DNA of 61,134 bases, from assembly GCA_018971105.1 (NCBI GenBank), contig JAGWVB010000003.1, positions 1 to 61,134 on the forward strand, written 5' to 3'. How positions within the stretch are numbered: the first letter of the stretch is position 1; the number at the start of each line of letters is the position of its first letter. This document shows positions 19,109-30,403 of the stretch, piece after piece. The stretch is from Burkholderiales bacterium. Its GTDB lineage: Bacteria > Pseudomonadota > Gammaproteobacteria > Burkholderiales > Burkholderiaceae_C. Position numbers and translations under genes: made by a program. Below the pieces are notes generated by a model. That model worked only from the letters and a program-made list of their open reading frames with translations. It was not told the origin of the DNA and searched no databases.

Positions 19109-20209
19109 TCAGAACGTATGACGTACGCCGAGGTGCAGTGCGGTCTGCTTGTCGGACGACGACGGCAGGCCGATCAACGACATCGTCAGCGGATGAAATG
19201 CCTTGTCGACGCCATGGGCCACGGTGGCATATACGTCGGTGCGCTTGGACAGCCGGTAGTCGGCCACGGCGGTCCATTGCTGGGCGCTGGCGAAACCGTT
19301 GTTTCGCTGCTGCCGCTGATAGGCCAGGCTGAACGTCATCGGGAGCGTCCAGCGGAAATTCGTCCCGAGGGTGTACGTGGTCGCCGCGTTGGGCGCCGCA
19401 GCGCTGGAAAAGCCGGCGTAGCTGGCGCGGGTGATTTCGGCGAACGGTGTCCACTGGTCGATGCTGTAGTTCGCACCGATGCCCCAGGCTCGGTTGTTCA
19501 CCATGCCGGTCGGATCGGTGGCATCGTAATAGGCCACCACGCCGTTGAATGGTCCGCGCACCAGTTGCATGCCCGCGCTCCAGGTGCTCCCGGCCTTGCC
19601 TGCGCCGGGAACCTCACCGAGGCCGTACATCACACCGAAAGTCAGCCCGCCGAAGCTCGGGCTGTCGTAGCGGATCGAATTGTTGGTGAGTACGCCCAGG
19701 GTCCGGGCACTGAGGCTCGCCGCGCTGCCCAGGATCGGCTTGCCGGTGGCCGCGTTGTTCGCCTTGGTGATGGCAGTGCCCGAGGGCAGCGTGTCACCCA
19801 TCAGCCCGGCCGGTGTCTGCCCGAGGACCGACGAGTTCACGAGCTTGAACATGAAGTCGTACTGACGGCCCAGATTCACCGTGCCGAAGCCGCCACTGAG
19901 GCCGACTGTGGCCTGACGCCCGAAGAACACACCGCCCTGCGTCACGGTGCCGGTGTCGGTATTGAACCCGTTCTCCAGGTTGAAGAGGGCACGCAGCCCG
20001 CCCCCCATATCCTCCGCGCCGCGAAAGCCCAGACGGCTGCCTTGGGCGACACCCGTGTCCATCTGCTCGGCGCGCTGCCCCCCTACGTTGTCGTAGTAGG
20101 TCACACCTGCATCGACGATGCCGTATATCGTCACGGCCGACTGCGCATGTGCCGCGGCACCCATCGTCAGGAATGCAGCGGCGAACCACCACGCGTGATC
20201 TGATTTCAT
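19109..20209 (-). CDS. General porin associated with aromatic-catabolism cluster
   Basis: This 366-aa outer-membrane porin has a signal peptide ending near residue 22 (MGAAAHAQSAVTIYGIVDAG) and the standard beta-proteobacterial start of the mature chain. Landmarks include LGFRGAEDMGGGLRALFNLE, GTVNLGRQYD and the C-terminal phenylalanine (HLGVRHTF). It sits between the decarboxylase gene and the MFS transporter on the same strand, and may be the outer-membrane entry for the aromatic substrate. GGAGAC precedes the ATG by 5 nt. Confidence 0.9.
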   Translation of the reverse strand: MKSDHAWWFAAAFLTMGAAAHAQSAVTIYGIVDAGVTYYDNVGGQRAEQMDTGVAQGSRLGFRGAEDMGGGLRALFNLENGFNTDTGTVTQGGVFFGRQATVGLSGGFGTVNLGRQYDFMFKLVNSSVLGQTPAGLMGDTLPSGTAITKANNAATGKPILGSAASLSARTLGVLTNNSIRYDSPSFGGLTFGVMYGLGEVPGAGKAGSTWSAGMQLVRGPFNGVVAYYDATDPTGMVNNRAWGIGANYSIDQWTPFAEITRASYAGFSSAAAPNAATTYTLGTNFRWTLPMTFSLAYQRQQRNNGFASAQQWTAVADYRLSKRTDVYATVAHGVDKAFHPLTMSLIGLPSSSDKQTALHLGVRHTF

Positions 20210-20258
20210 CCTCTGTCTCCAATCGTTGCCGGCTGCCTCGAATGGACGCCGAGCGAAT

Positions 20259-20274
20259 GGCGCCGGATGGCGCC
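20259..20274. terminator. Short GC hairpin after the decarboxylase gene
   Basis: Arms GGCGCC and GGCGCC flank a GGAT loop between the decarboxylase stop (minus strand) and the porin start. There is no T-tract. It could attenuate read-through into the porin gene, but the arms are self-palindromic and GC only, so chance is possible. Confidence 0.25.
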
Positions 20275-20291
20275 CGCATCTGCCTACGGAG

Positions 20292-22299
<2,008 letters not shown>

Positions 22300-22325
22300 G
22301 ATCGGGGTCTCCTGGTCCATGCGGC

Positions 22326-23291
22326 TCAGTTGTTGTAGGCGGGCGGCAGCACGGCCACGGCGCCGCCTTCACCGATGTCGAACTGCATCAGGTCGGCACC
22401 GACCACGAGCGGGCCGGCGTAGGTCTTGCGCGTCTGCGCGACGATGTCGGCGTCGCTGGGCGGCGGCGTCTTGGCATCGCCATAGCGCGCGATGTGGCTG
22501 TACACCGCCAGCTTCGGCGCGGCACGCGTGAACACCGTGCCGGCTTCCTCGGGTGACGTGTGGTGGCCGAAGATGCGCTGGAACGAGGGCGAGCGCTTGA
22601 GCAGGTCGGGATCGATCACCGCCACCTCGTGGATCAGCAGATCGGCGCCGGTCGCCTGCTTGATGACCTCCTCGGAGAACCGCGTGTCGCCTGAAATCAC
22701 GACGCTGCGGCCCTTGTACTGGATCTTGTAGCCCACCGCCGGTTTGATGTCCTCGCCGTGGTCCACGACGAACGCACTCACCTTGACGCCGTCGCGCTCG
22801 TAGAGGACGGCCGGCGCTTTGAATTCGTGGACGTCGAAGGCGACCCCCTGGGGCGGGTTGTGCTCGTCGGCGATGCGGATCTTGATGTCGTCGGCATAGG
22901 CCTGCTCCAGGCCTTCGGCGAGCTTGCGCACGCCGGTCGGGCCGTAGAGCACGAAGGGCGTCTTGCGTCCGCCGTAATTGGGTTGCAGCCAGCCAGTCAA
23001 CCAGAGGTCGGGCAATCCGACGGTGTGGTCGGAGTGGTAGTGCGTGAGGAAGTGAGCATTGATGCTGCCCAGCGGGATCTTCAGCTGCCACAGGCGGATC
23101 GTGACGCCGCGGCCGATGTCGAACACCAGCCGCTGCGAACCCGCCTCGACCAGCGTGCTCTGGCTGTAGCGGTCGGGCCGCGGGTTGGGAACACCCGAGC
23201 CGAGCAGGCTGACCTTGAAGTCACCGGCCCAGACCAGCGACGAAGATAGAGCCAGCGCGGCAGCCCCGAGGCGGATGAGTCTTCCGATCAT
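22326..23291 (-). CDS. Exported MBL-fold metallohydrolase (RNase Z/AtsA-like)
   Basis: This 321-aa metallo-beta-lactamase-fold protein has a Sec signal peptide ([15 protein letters not shown], cleavage before GDF), so the mature enzyme should be periplasmic. Metal-binding motifs are complete: [13 protein letters not shown] (HxHxDH), a later His after the GDTRFSEE aspartate, and [10 protein letters not shown]. The fold is closest to RNase Z-like and arylsulfatase AtsA-like exported hydrolases. It lies between nbaF and nbaG in the 3-HAA operon, spaced 26 nt from the deaminase start and 41 nt from nbaG, so it is surely co-transcribed; yet all other pathway enzymes are cytoplasmic. Substrate unknown; an ester, amide or lactone precursor released in the periplasm is one idea. 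Confidence 0.87.
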   Translation of the reverse strand: MIGRLIRLGAAALALSSSLVWAGDFKVSLLGSGVPNPRPDRYSQSTLVEAGSQRLVFDIGRGVTIRLWQLKIPLGSINAHFLTHYHSDHTVGLPDLWLTGWLQPNYGGRKTPFVLYGPTGVRKLAEGLEQAYADDIKIRIADEHNPPQGVAFDVHEFKAPAVLYERDGVKVSAFVVDHGEDIKPAVGYKIQYKGRSVVISGDTRFSEEVIKQATGADLLIHEVAVIDPDLLKRSPSFQRIFGHHTSPEEAGTVFTRAAPKLAVYSHIARYGDAKTPPPSDADIVAQTRKTYAGPLVVGADLMQFDIGEGGAVAVLPPAYNN

Positions 23292-23332
23292 GTTGTCTCC
23301 TGTTGGATTGGCGGATAAGCGCGGCCGAGGGT

Positions 23333-24106
23333 TCAGCGCGTGGTGAAAGCGACGCATCCCAGCGCCCCATGGCCGCTGCCGATGCGGCACTGCACGTGCA
23401 GCCCCGGCGTCAACGCAACGGCCGCGGTGGCGCCGCCGGCCATGACCAGCGAACCGGCGGGCAGGCTCATCTGTGCAGCGTGCAGCAGGTGCGAGGCCTG
23501 CACCACCGAGCGCAGCGGCTGGCCGAGGATGGCGCCGGTGGAGCCGACGAGCACGTCGCGGCCGTCGAACTGCACCCGCACGCCGGCGTTGGCGAGACCA
23601 TCGAATTTGCGCGACCAGGCGCCGACCACGAGGCCGGCCGACGAGCAGTTGTCGGCCACCACGCCTTCGAGGCTGAACTTGAAATTGCGATAGCGCGAGT
23701 CGATGATCTCCATCGCCGGCGCCACGGCCTCGAGGTAGTCGGCGGCTTCGAGCGACGTCAGCGGCGCATCGATGACGCGTCGCGTGACGAAGCAGACCTC
23801 CGGCTCGACCCGCGGGTGGATGTAGCGGGCCAGATCAACGCTGCCGCCATCCTCCTCGAGCATGCCGTCCGTCAGCAGGCCCCAGATCAGGCTGTCGACG
23901 CCCATCTGGACCATCTTGGCGCGGCTCGTGAAACCGAGCTTGATGCCCTTGTGGCGCTCGCCGCGTTCGATCCTGCGCTGGATCGATGCACGTTGGATCT
24001 CGTAGGCCTGCGCCAGCGTGAAATGGCCGGCCGGGAATTGATCGATCTCGCGGTGCTCGCGCGCCGCGTCGTCGAGAAGTGCCGCCGCTTCGTGGATGAT
24101 GCTCAT
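23333..24106 (-). CDS. nbaG: 4-Oxalocrotonate decarboxylase
   Basis: This 257-aa member of the fumarylacetoacetase-like hydratase/decarboxylase family converts 4-oxalocrotonate to 2-oxopent-4-enoate. Family motifs: GIKLGFTSRAKMVQMGVDS, then HPRVEPEVCFV with the metal-binding Glu residues, and the SRYRNFKFSLEGVVADNCSS segment that is characteristic of decarboxylases rather than hydratases. The start at 24106 gives MSIIHEAAALLDDA. It follows the hydratase gene on the same strand, and in the meta-pathway these two proteins form a complex. Confidence 0.9.
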   Translation of the reverse strand: MSIIHEAAALLDDAAREHREIDQFPAGHFTLAQAYEIQRASIQRRIERGERHKGIKLGFTSRAKMVQMGVDSLIWGLLTDGMLEEDGGSVDLARYIHPRVEPEVCFVTRRVIDAPLTSLEAADYLEAVAPAMEIIDSRYRNFKFSLEGVVADNCSSAGLVVGAWSRKFDGLANAGVRVQFDGRDVLVGSTGAILGQPLRSVVQASHLLHAAQMSLPAGSLVMAGGATAAVALTPGLHVQCRIGSGHGALGCVAFTTR

Positions 24107-24141
24107 GCGGGTATGTCCTGATCGTCGAATGCTTGGGCTCG

Positions 24142-24939
24142 TCAGCGGCCGAACAGCGCGCTGACCGAGCCGAGACCTTCGATATGGGCCGTGAACACAT
24201 CGCCGGGCTGGGCCACGACCATCGGCCCGAGGGCGCCGGTCATCAGCACATCGCCGGCACGCAAGGGCGTGCCCATGCGCACCAGCACATCGGCGAGCCA
24301 GACGGCGGCATTGAGCGGGTTGCCCAGGCAGGCGGCGCCGCCGCCGACGGAGACCTGGTCGCCGCGCCGCTCCATCACCATGCCGCAATCGGCCAGATCG
24401 AGCCGCGACAGCGCCACCGGCCGCGTGCCCAGCACGAACAGGCTCGACGAGGCGTTGTCGGCCACCGTATCGGCGAGGCGGATGTCCCAATTGGCAATGC
24501 GGCTGCCCACGATCTCGATCGCCGGCAGCGCATAGGCCGTGGCCGAGATCAGATCGGCCACGGTATGGCGCCCATGCGGCAGATCGCGTTCGAGCACGAG
24601 CGCGATCTCGGCCTCGGCCTTGGGCTGCATCAGGCGCGACCAGGCAATCTCCTCGCCGTCACCGACGGCCATGTCGGCGAACAGCGCGCCGAAGTCGGGC
24701 GAATCGACGCCGAGCTGCTTCTGCACCGCCTTCGAGGTCAGGCCGATCTTGCGACCGACGAGGCGCCCGCCGGCATCGATGCGGCGCTGGCTGATCAGCT
24801 GCTGCACCTGGTAGGCGGCAGCCATCACGTCACCGCCGATCGCCGCGGCCTCGATCTCGTCGCGCACCGGCGCGATCGGCTCGCCGCTGGCTGCGGCCTG
24901 CCACAGCCGGTCGGCAATGGGCTGGACACGTTGATTCAA
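24142..24939 (-). CDS. nbaH: 2-Oxopent-4-enoate (2-keto-4-pentenoate) hydratase
   Basis: This 265-aa enzyme hydrates 2-hydroxypenta-2,4-dienoate to 4-hydroxy-2-oxovalerate. It resembles Mhp[49 protein letters not shown] with metal ligands, and [21 protein letters not shown] favour the TTG start at 24939, since GAGGAG stands 7 nt upstream and the protein then matches the MhpD N-terminus; an ATG at 24960 overlapping the preceding gene's stop is the alternative and adds seven residues. Its product normally goes to an aldolase and acetaldehyde dehydrogenase, both absent here. Confidence 0.9.
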   Translation of the reverse strand: MNQRVQPIADRLWQAAASGEPIAPVRDEIEAAAIGGDVMAAAYQVQQLISQRRIDAGGRLVGRKIGLTSKAVQKQLGVDSPDFGALFADMAVGDGEEIAWSRLMQPKAEAEIALVLERDLPHGRHTVADLISATAYALPAIEIVGSRIANWDIRLADTVADNASSSLFVLGTRPVALSRLDLADCGMVMERRGDQVSVGGGAACLGNPLNAAVWLADVLVRMGTPLRAGDVLMTGALGPMVVAQPGDVFTAHIEGLGSVSALFGR

Positions 24940-24956
24940 AGTCGCTCTCCTCAGGA

Positions 24957-25367
24957 TCATGACAAGGCGGTTCCCGCCTGGTGAAAACAGAACTCGATCT
25001 CCACCAGCGCCCCGAGCGGCAAGGCGCTCACGCCGACCGCGGTACGCGCCGGCGGATCGATGCGCGCGAACTGGCGCTCCCAGACCTCGTTGAAATCGGC
25101 GAAGCGATCGAAGCGCGTCGTGTAGACGCGCGCCGCACACAGTTGCTCGAGCGAGAACCCGTAGTCGGGCAGCGCGAGCATCAGGTTGTCGAAGATGCGC
25201 TGCGTCTGTTCGGCCACGCCGCCGTCGACCAGGGCGCCGGTGGCTGGATCGAGCGCGACCATGCCCGAGACGAAGCCGAACGCCCCGCTCCGCACGCAGG
25301 GTGTGTAGCGGAAATGCGGCGCGGCCAGGCGCTTCGAGGTGAGCAGTTCGCGCACGTCGGGCCTCAA
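24957..25367 (-). CDS. RidA family protein (second in the cluster)
   Basis: This 136-aa YjgF/RidA-fold protein has the fold's core ([17 protein letters not shown]), the substrate-carboxylate Arg in [15 protein letters not shown] and the Glu in [11 protein letters not shown]. It differs clearly from the NbaF-like protein of the same operon. It could be a second deaminase, or a damage-control hydrolase that removes reactive enamine or imine intermediates made from 2-aminomuconic semialdehyde. Its start overlaps the stop of the dehydrogenase gene by 4 nt, so the two are translationally coupled. It sits where I recall the unassigned nbaX in the Pseudomonas KU-7 nba cluster. Confidence 0.82.
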   Translation of the reverse strand: MRPDVRELLTSKRLAAPHFRYTPCVRSGAFGFVSGMVALDPATGALVDGGVAEQTQRIFDNLMLALPDYGFSLEQLCAARVYTTRFDRFADFNEVWERQFARIDPPARTAVGVSALPLGALVEIEFCFHQAGTALS

Positions 25368-26848
25368 AGCTTGATGCAGATGTTGGTCGTCTCGGAATAG
25401 AAGTCGAGCGAGTAGCGCCCGCCTTCGCGGCCCAGGCCCGACAACTTGGTGCCGCCGAAAGGCGTGCGCAGGTCACGCAGGTACCAGGTGTTGACCCAGA
25501 CGATGCCGGTGTGGAAGCGCCGCGCAACGCGGTGGGCGCGCGACAGGTTCGTGGTCCAGATCGTCCCGGCCAGGCCATACACCGAGTCGTTGGCCCGGCG
25601 TAGGGCCTCCTCTTCGGTGTCGAACGGCGTGATATGGCAGACCGGGCCGAACACCTCTTCGCGCACGCAGCGCGCGTCGTCCGACAGGCCGGTCCAGATC
25701 GTCGGCTGGATGAAGGCGCCGTTGTCGCGCTCGTCACCGAAGGTCGGCACGCCGCCGCCGGTGACCAGGGTCGCGCCTTCCTCGAGCGCGAGCTTGTAGT
25801 ACGAGAGCACCTTGGCCCGATGCTTGTGCGAAATCAACGAACCCATGTCGACGCCGGGATCGTCGGGCCAACCGATCTTGAGCTTCTCGGTGCGCTTTTT
25901 CATCTCCGCGACGAAGCGCTCGAAGATCGGACGCTCGACGTAGACGCGCTCGGAACACAGGCAAACCTGCCCGGTGTTGGTGAACGAGGAGCGGACCACA
26001 CCGTCGACGGCTGCATCGAAGTCGCAATCGGCAAAGACGATGGCCGCGTTCTTGCCGCCCAACTCGAAGGAAACCTCCTTCATGCCGTCGGCCACGGCCT
26101 TCATGATGGTCGAGCCGGTGCGCGATTCGCCGGTGAAGGTGATGGCGTCGATGCCGGGGTTCTTCGTCATCGCCTCGCCGGCCGAATTGGCGCCGAAACC
26201 GTGCACGAGGTTGAACACGCCCGGTGGCACGCCGGCTTCGTGGAAGGCCTCGGCCAGCAGCGTCGCCGACGACGGCGTCTCCTCGGAAGGCTTGACGACC
26301 ATCGTGTTGCCGCAGATCAGCGCCGGCCCCGCCTTCCAGGTCATCGACAGCAACGGCAGGTTCCACGGCGAGATGCTGGCAACCACACCGAGCGGCTTGC
26401 GCACGGTGTAGTTCATCAGGTTGTCGCCGCCGGCGGTGCGGGTCTCGAAATAGTCGCCATGCGCGTTCTTACCGAGATCGGCGAAGGTGCGCAGGTTCAA
26501 GATGCCGCGGAACACATCGAGCTTCTTCGCCTGCTCCACTGGCCTGCCGGTGTCGCCGACTTCGGCCGCGACGAACTCGTCGAAGCGCCGTTCGATGACA
26601 TCGGCCACGCGATGCATCATCGCCGCGCGCTCGTCCACACTCATGCCGCCCCAGGGTCCCGCAAGCGCCTTGCGCGCGGCCTGCACGGCGCGGTCGACCA
26701 GCGCCGCATCGGCCTCGTGCACCTGCGCCAGCACCCGGCCATCCAAAGGGCTGACATTGTCGAAGCGCTTGTCGGTCGAGACGAACTCGCCATCGACGTA
26801 ATTGCGCAGTGAGCCCAGGGTGGGCGGCAGGGCGAAGCGACCGGGCAT
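25364..26848 (-). CDS. nbaE: 2-Aminomuconic (or 2-hydroxymuconic) semialdehyde dehydrogenase
   Basis: This 494-aa NAD-dependent aldehyde dehydrogenase oxidises 2-aminomuconic semialdehyde to 2-aminomuconate. ALDH motifs are complete: the general base Glu in [11 protein letters not shown], the nucleophile Cys in [12 protein letters not shown] and [33 protein letters not shown] lines the cofactor site. I take the ATG at 26848 ([13 protein letters not shown] 9 nt upstream); the open frame continues upstream without coding character. It is the first gene of the catabolic operon and lies 55 nt after a clear inverted repeat, so it marks the promoter-proximal end. Confidence 0.92.
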   Translation of the reverse strand: MPGRFALPPTLGSLRNYVDGEFVSTDKRFDNVSPLDGRVLAQVHEADAALVDRAVQAARKALAGPWGGMSVDERAAMMHRVADVIERRFDEFVAAEVGDTGRPVEQAKKLDVFRGILNLRTFADLGKNAHGDYFETRTAGGDNLMNYTVRKPLGVVASISPWNLPLLSMTWKAGPALICGNTMVVKPSEETPSSATLLAEAFHEAGVPPGVFNLVHGFGANSAGEAMTKNPGIDAITFTGESRTGSTIMKAVADGMKEVSFELGGKNAAIVFADCDFDAAVDGVVRSSFTNTGQVCLCSERVYVERPIFERFVAEMKKRTEKLKIGWPDDPGVDMGSLISHKHRAKVLSYYKLALEEGATLVTGGGVPTFGDERDNGAFIQPTIWTGLSDDARCVREEVFGPVCHITPFDTEEEALRRANDSVYGLAGTIWTTNLSRAHRVARRFHTGIVWVNTWYLRDLRTPFGGTKLSGLGREGGRYSLDFYSETTNICIKL

Positions 26849-27312
26849 GAGAAGAGTCTCCGTGACTGTTTGCACGAAGTCTGGGCGGGGTGCCTCGCCT
26901 TGTATAGCGAAAACTTTCGCGCTATCTATAACGTCGGCGACTACTGGAGGCGGCGACACGTTGAGCTGGATCGTCTCGTACGCTTCGCATCGCGAATGGA
27001 CTGCGCCGGATGCTTCCTGTAGCTGCCATAGGCAGATCACAGGCTTGCCCTCAGTCACCCCAACGCTCGACGCGGCGAGGCCAGCTCGCCAATTGCCGTG
27101 CGCTGATCGTTTTGATTGAGAAATGCGTCGAAGTTGGACTTACACCCTGCGCGCAGGCACATCGCTCGCTTGGCGATGATCGCAAATCCCTTCCGTTGCG
27201 CAGCGAGTGCAATCGGTCGTGCCATCCGATCGAGAATCGCGACGGCCCCCAGAACAAGCCATGCACCCGCCGAAATGATGAGTGACCACCGTGCCTCGGC
27301 GATCCATCGGTA
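26849..27312. other. Intergenic region upstream of the 3-HAA operon (464 bp)
   Basis: There is no supported gene; the few short open frames lack ribosome sites and family resemblance. The segment lies between the end of the PatB-like gene and the first gene of the 3-hydroxyanthranilate operon, both on the minus strand. It holds the operon's promoter and the inverted repeat at 26904-26925. No regulator gene is beside the cluster, unlike nbaR in the Pseudomonas system. Confidence 0.55.
26904..26925. promoter_or_regulatory. Inverted repeat, likely operator of the 3-HAA operon
   Basis: ATAGCGAAA and TTTCGCGCTAT form a dyad in which the six outer bases (ATAGCG and CGCTAT) match perfectly and the inner AAA/TTT pair too, with a two-base offset. 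It is AT-rich against a GC-rich background and ends 55 nt before the dehydrogenase start, where a repressor or activator of MarR, TetR or Lrp size would bind. The minus strand also has TATAC at the proximal edge that could serve as part of a -10 element. Confidence 0.5.
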
Positions 27313-28497
27313 TCAGGCCCAGCCCGCGCGCAGCCTCTCGATCGCTTCAGTCACCGTGGCGCGCGGACAGCCGATGTTGGCGCGCATGAAGCCGGCGCCT
27401 TCCGCGCCGAATTTCGTTCCCTGATCGAACCAGACCCGGCATTTCGTCAGCAGATGGTCTTCGAGCGCAGCGGGGTTCATGCCCGTTCCGCGGCAGTCGA
27501 TCCACGCCAGGTAGAGCGAGTCCATCTCGATCACCCGCAGCCCGACCCCGAGCGCGAGGACGCCGGCGGCGAAATGGCGCTGGTTGGATGCGACGTGGCG
27601 CACGAGTCCGTCGACCCAATCGGCGCCATGCCGGTAGGCGGCCTCGGTGGCCACCATGCCCAGCAGGTTGACGCGGCTGACCTGGTTGCGATCGATCCGC
27701 CGCGCGAACGCCTGCCGCAGCCGCTGGTTCGGGATGATGGCGTTGGCACATTGCAGGCCCGCCAGGTTGAAGGTCTTGCTCGCCGAAACGCAGGTCACGC
27801 TGGCATCGGCGAATGCCGGGGACAGCGACGCGAAAGGTATGTGGCGTCGGTCCTTCGCCAGCACGAAGTCCTGGTGGATCTCGTCGGCCAGGACGAGCAC
27901 GCCGCGGCGCAGGCAGATCTCGCCCATCGTGCGCAGTTCGGCCTCCGACCAGACGTTGCCGGTCGGGTTGTGCGGGTTCGACAGGATGAAGATCCTCGTG
28001 TCGTCGCCCAGGGCACGTTCGAAGGCCTGCGCGTCGAAGCGGTAGCGCATGCCGTCGAAGGCCAGCGGCGCGGCGCTGACGCAGCGTCCGTTGATCAGCG
28101 GGTCGTTGTGGAAATGGACGTAGACCGGCGTCTGGATCAGCACCGTGTCGCCCGGCGACGAGAACGCCTGGATGACGGTCTTCAGCGCGGTGATGACACC
28201 CGAGACGGGGACGACCCAGGCCGGATCGACGCTCCAGCCGAACCGACGTGCCTGCCAGCCGGTGACCGCGGCCAAGTAGGTGGGCGTGGCGCCCAGCGCG
28301 TAGCCGAAGACACCGTCGGCCACCGCGTCCTGCAGCGCCTGCAGCACCGGCTCGGGCGCGCGGAAGTCCATGTCGGCAAGCCACATCGGCAATGGATCGG
28401 CCGCGGCCTGCGCCGGGCTCAGCAGCAGGCTCGCGCCGGCCCACTTGAGGGAATTGCTGTCCCGGCGGTCGACCGGCGTCTCGAAGTCGAAGCTCAT
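27313..28497 (-). CDS. PatB/MalY-like PLP-dependent aminotransferase or C-S lyase
   Basis: This 394-aa fold-type I PLP enzyme resembles PatB/MalY cystathionine beta-lyases. Motifs: PMWLADMDFRAPEPVLQAL near the N-terminus, SNPHNPTGNVWSEAEL, VLADEIHQDF (PLP-ring Asp) and the Schiff-base Lys in CVSASKTFNLAGLQ. The ATG at 28497 with GGGGA upstream is preferred; a TTG at 28560 overlapping the ABC ATPase stop would add 21 residues without family resemblance. Joint operon with the AapQMP transporter suggests it acts on an imported amino acid, possibly a cystathionine-like or S-substituted cysteine. A plain aminotransferase role cannot be excluded. Confidence 0.87.
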   Translation of the reverse strand: MSFDFETPVDRRDSNSLKWAGASLLLSPAQAAADPLPMWLADMDFRAPEPVLQALQDAVADGVFGYALGATPTYLAAVTGWQARRFGWSVDPAWVVPVSGVITALKTVIQAFSSPGDTVLIQTPVYVHFHNDPLINGRCVSAAPLAFDGMRYRFDAQAFERALGDDTRIFILSNPHNPTGNVWSEAELRTMGEICLRRGVLVLADEIHQDFVLAKDRRHIPFASLSPAFADASVTCVSASKTFNLAGLQCANAIIPNQRLRQAFARRIDRNQVSRVNLLGMVATEAAYRHGADWVDGLVRHVASNQRHFAAGVLALGVGLRVIEMDSLYLAWIDCRGTGMNPAALEDHLLTKCRVWFDQGTKFGAEGAGFMRANIGCPRATVTEAIERLRAGWA

Positions 28498-28556
28498 GTA
28501 TTTCCCCGGGTCTCGGTGCCCGATGGAGTGGAGGTCGGCGCCGGCGGCTGGCGAGG

Positions 28557-29293
<737 letters not shown>

Positions 29294-29297
<4 letters not shown>

Positions 29298-30403
29298 TCG
29301 CGTCGGGTCCCGGTGAATAGATGGGCTTCGAGCCAGCGGCTGTAGTGCGACATCGCGAAGCAGGCGATGAAATAGATCGCCGCCACGAAGAGCTGGCCCT
29401 CGAGGAAGAAGCGGCGCCAGTCGGCGTCACCCAGCGCCAGCTGCACGGCGCCGGTGAGGTCGTACAGGCTCACGATGGTGACGAGCGAGGTGTCCTTGAA
29501 GGCGCCGATGAAGGTGTTGACGATCGCCGGGACCGACAGTCGCAACGCCTGCGGCAGGACGATCTTGCGCTGCGTCTGCCAGTAGCCCAGGCCCAGCGAC
29601 TGTGCCGCCTCGACCTGGCCCTTGGGCACCGCCTGCAAGCCGCCGCGCAAGGTCTCGGCGAGGTAGGCGGTCACGAACAGCGTCATGCCGACGAGCACGC
29701 GCACGACCACGTCGATGGTGCTGCCCGTCGGCATGAACAGCGGCAGGATGAACGAGGCCATGAAGAGCACCGTGATCAGCGGCACCCCGCGCACGAGCTC
29801 GACATAGACGGTGCACAAGGTGCGGATCGCCGGCAGTTGCGAGCGCCGGCCGAGTGCGACCAGTACCGCGAGCGGAAAGGCGATGACGAGGCTCACGGTC
29901 GCGAGCAGCAGCGTCAGCGGCAGGCCGCCCCAGAGGTCGGTGCCGACCTCCTCGAGCCCGAAATACCCGCCGCGCATGAGCACGTAGCAGGCGCCGACGA
30001 CGATCACCCAGGCTGCCACCAGCGCCGGTCGCCAGCACGCCCGCATGCTGCTCGCCACCAGCAGCACGACGAGCAGCGCGCTCGCGAGCAGGGCCCGCCA
30101 CTGGTCTTCGTAAGGGTAGCGGCCGAAGAGGATGAGGCGGCCCTTCTCGGCCACCACGCCCCAGCAGGCGCCGTGGCCATGTGCCGCCCTGCAGGCGGCG
30201 TTGTCGGCGGTGGGCACGGCGTACAGCACGGCCCAGTCGAACAGCGGCGGCAGCACGATCACGAGCAGGGCGATGACGGCCAGGGTCAGCAGGCCGCTGG
30301 CCCAGTTGGGGAAGAGCTTCCTCTGGACCCAGGCCAGCGCTCCCAGGCGCGAGCGCGGCGCGGCGCGCGCGGCGATGGGCACGAACGTGTCGGCGGCTTC
30401 CAT
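29294..30403 (-). CDS. aapM: General L-amino acid ABC transporter permease AapM
   Basis: This 369-aa permease has the long N-terminal extension that marks AapM: a first helix (LLTLAVIALLVIVLPPLFDW), a periplasmic loop with two Cys (ADNAACRAAHGHGACWG), then two or three further helices before the His/Glu-type permease domain (about 150-365). The EAA-like loop is EAAQSLGLGYWQTQRKIVLP. It begins in a TGATG overlap with the aapQ stop and overlaps aapP. Together the genes form an aapJ-Q-M-P operon of the Rhizobium type that takes up a broad range of L-amino acids. Confidence 0.93.

Noticed and set aside
26849-27312. Short open frames upstream of the 3-HAA operon
   Set aside because: No ribosome sites, no recognisable products, weak codon bias; treated as a regulatory gap.
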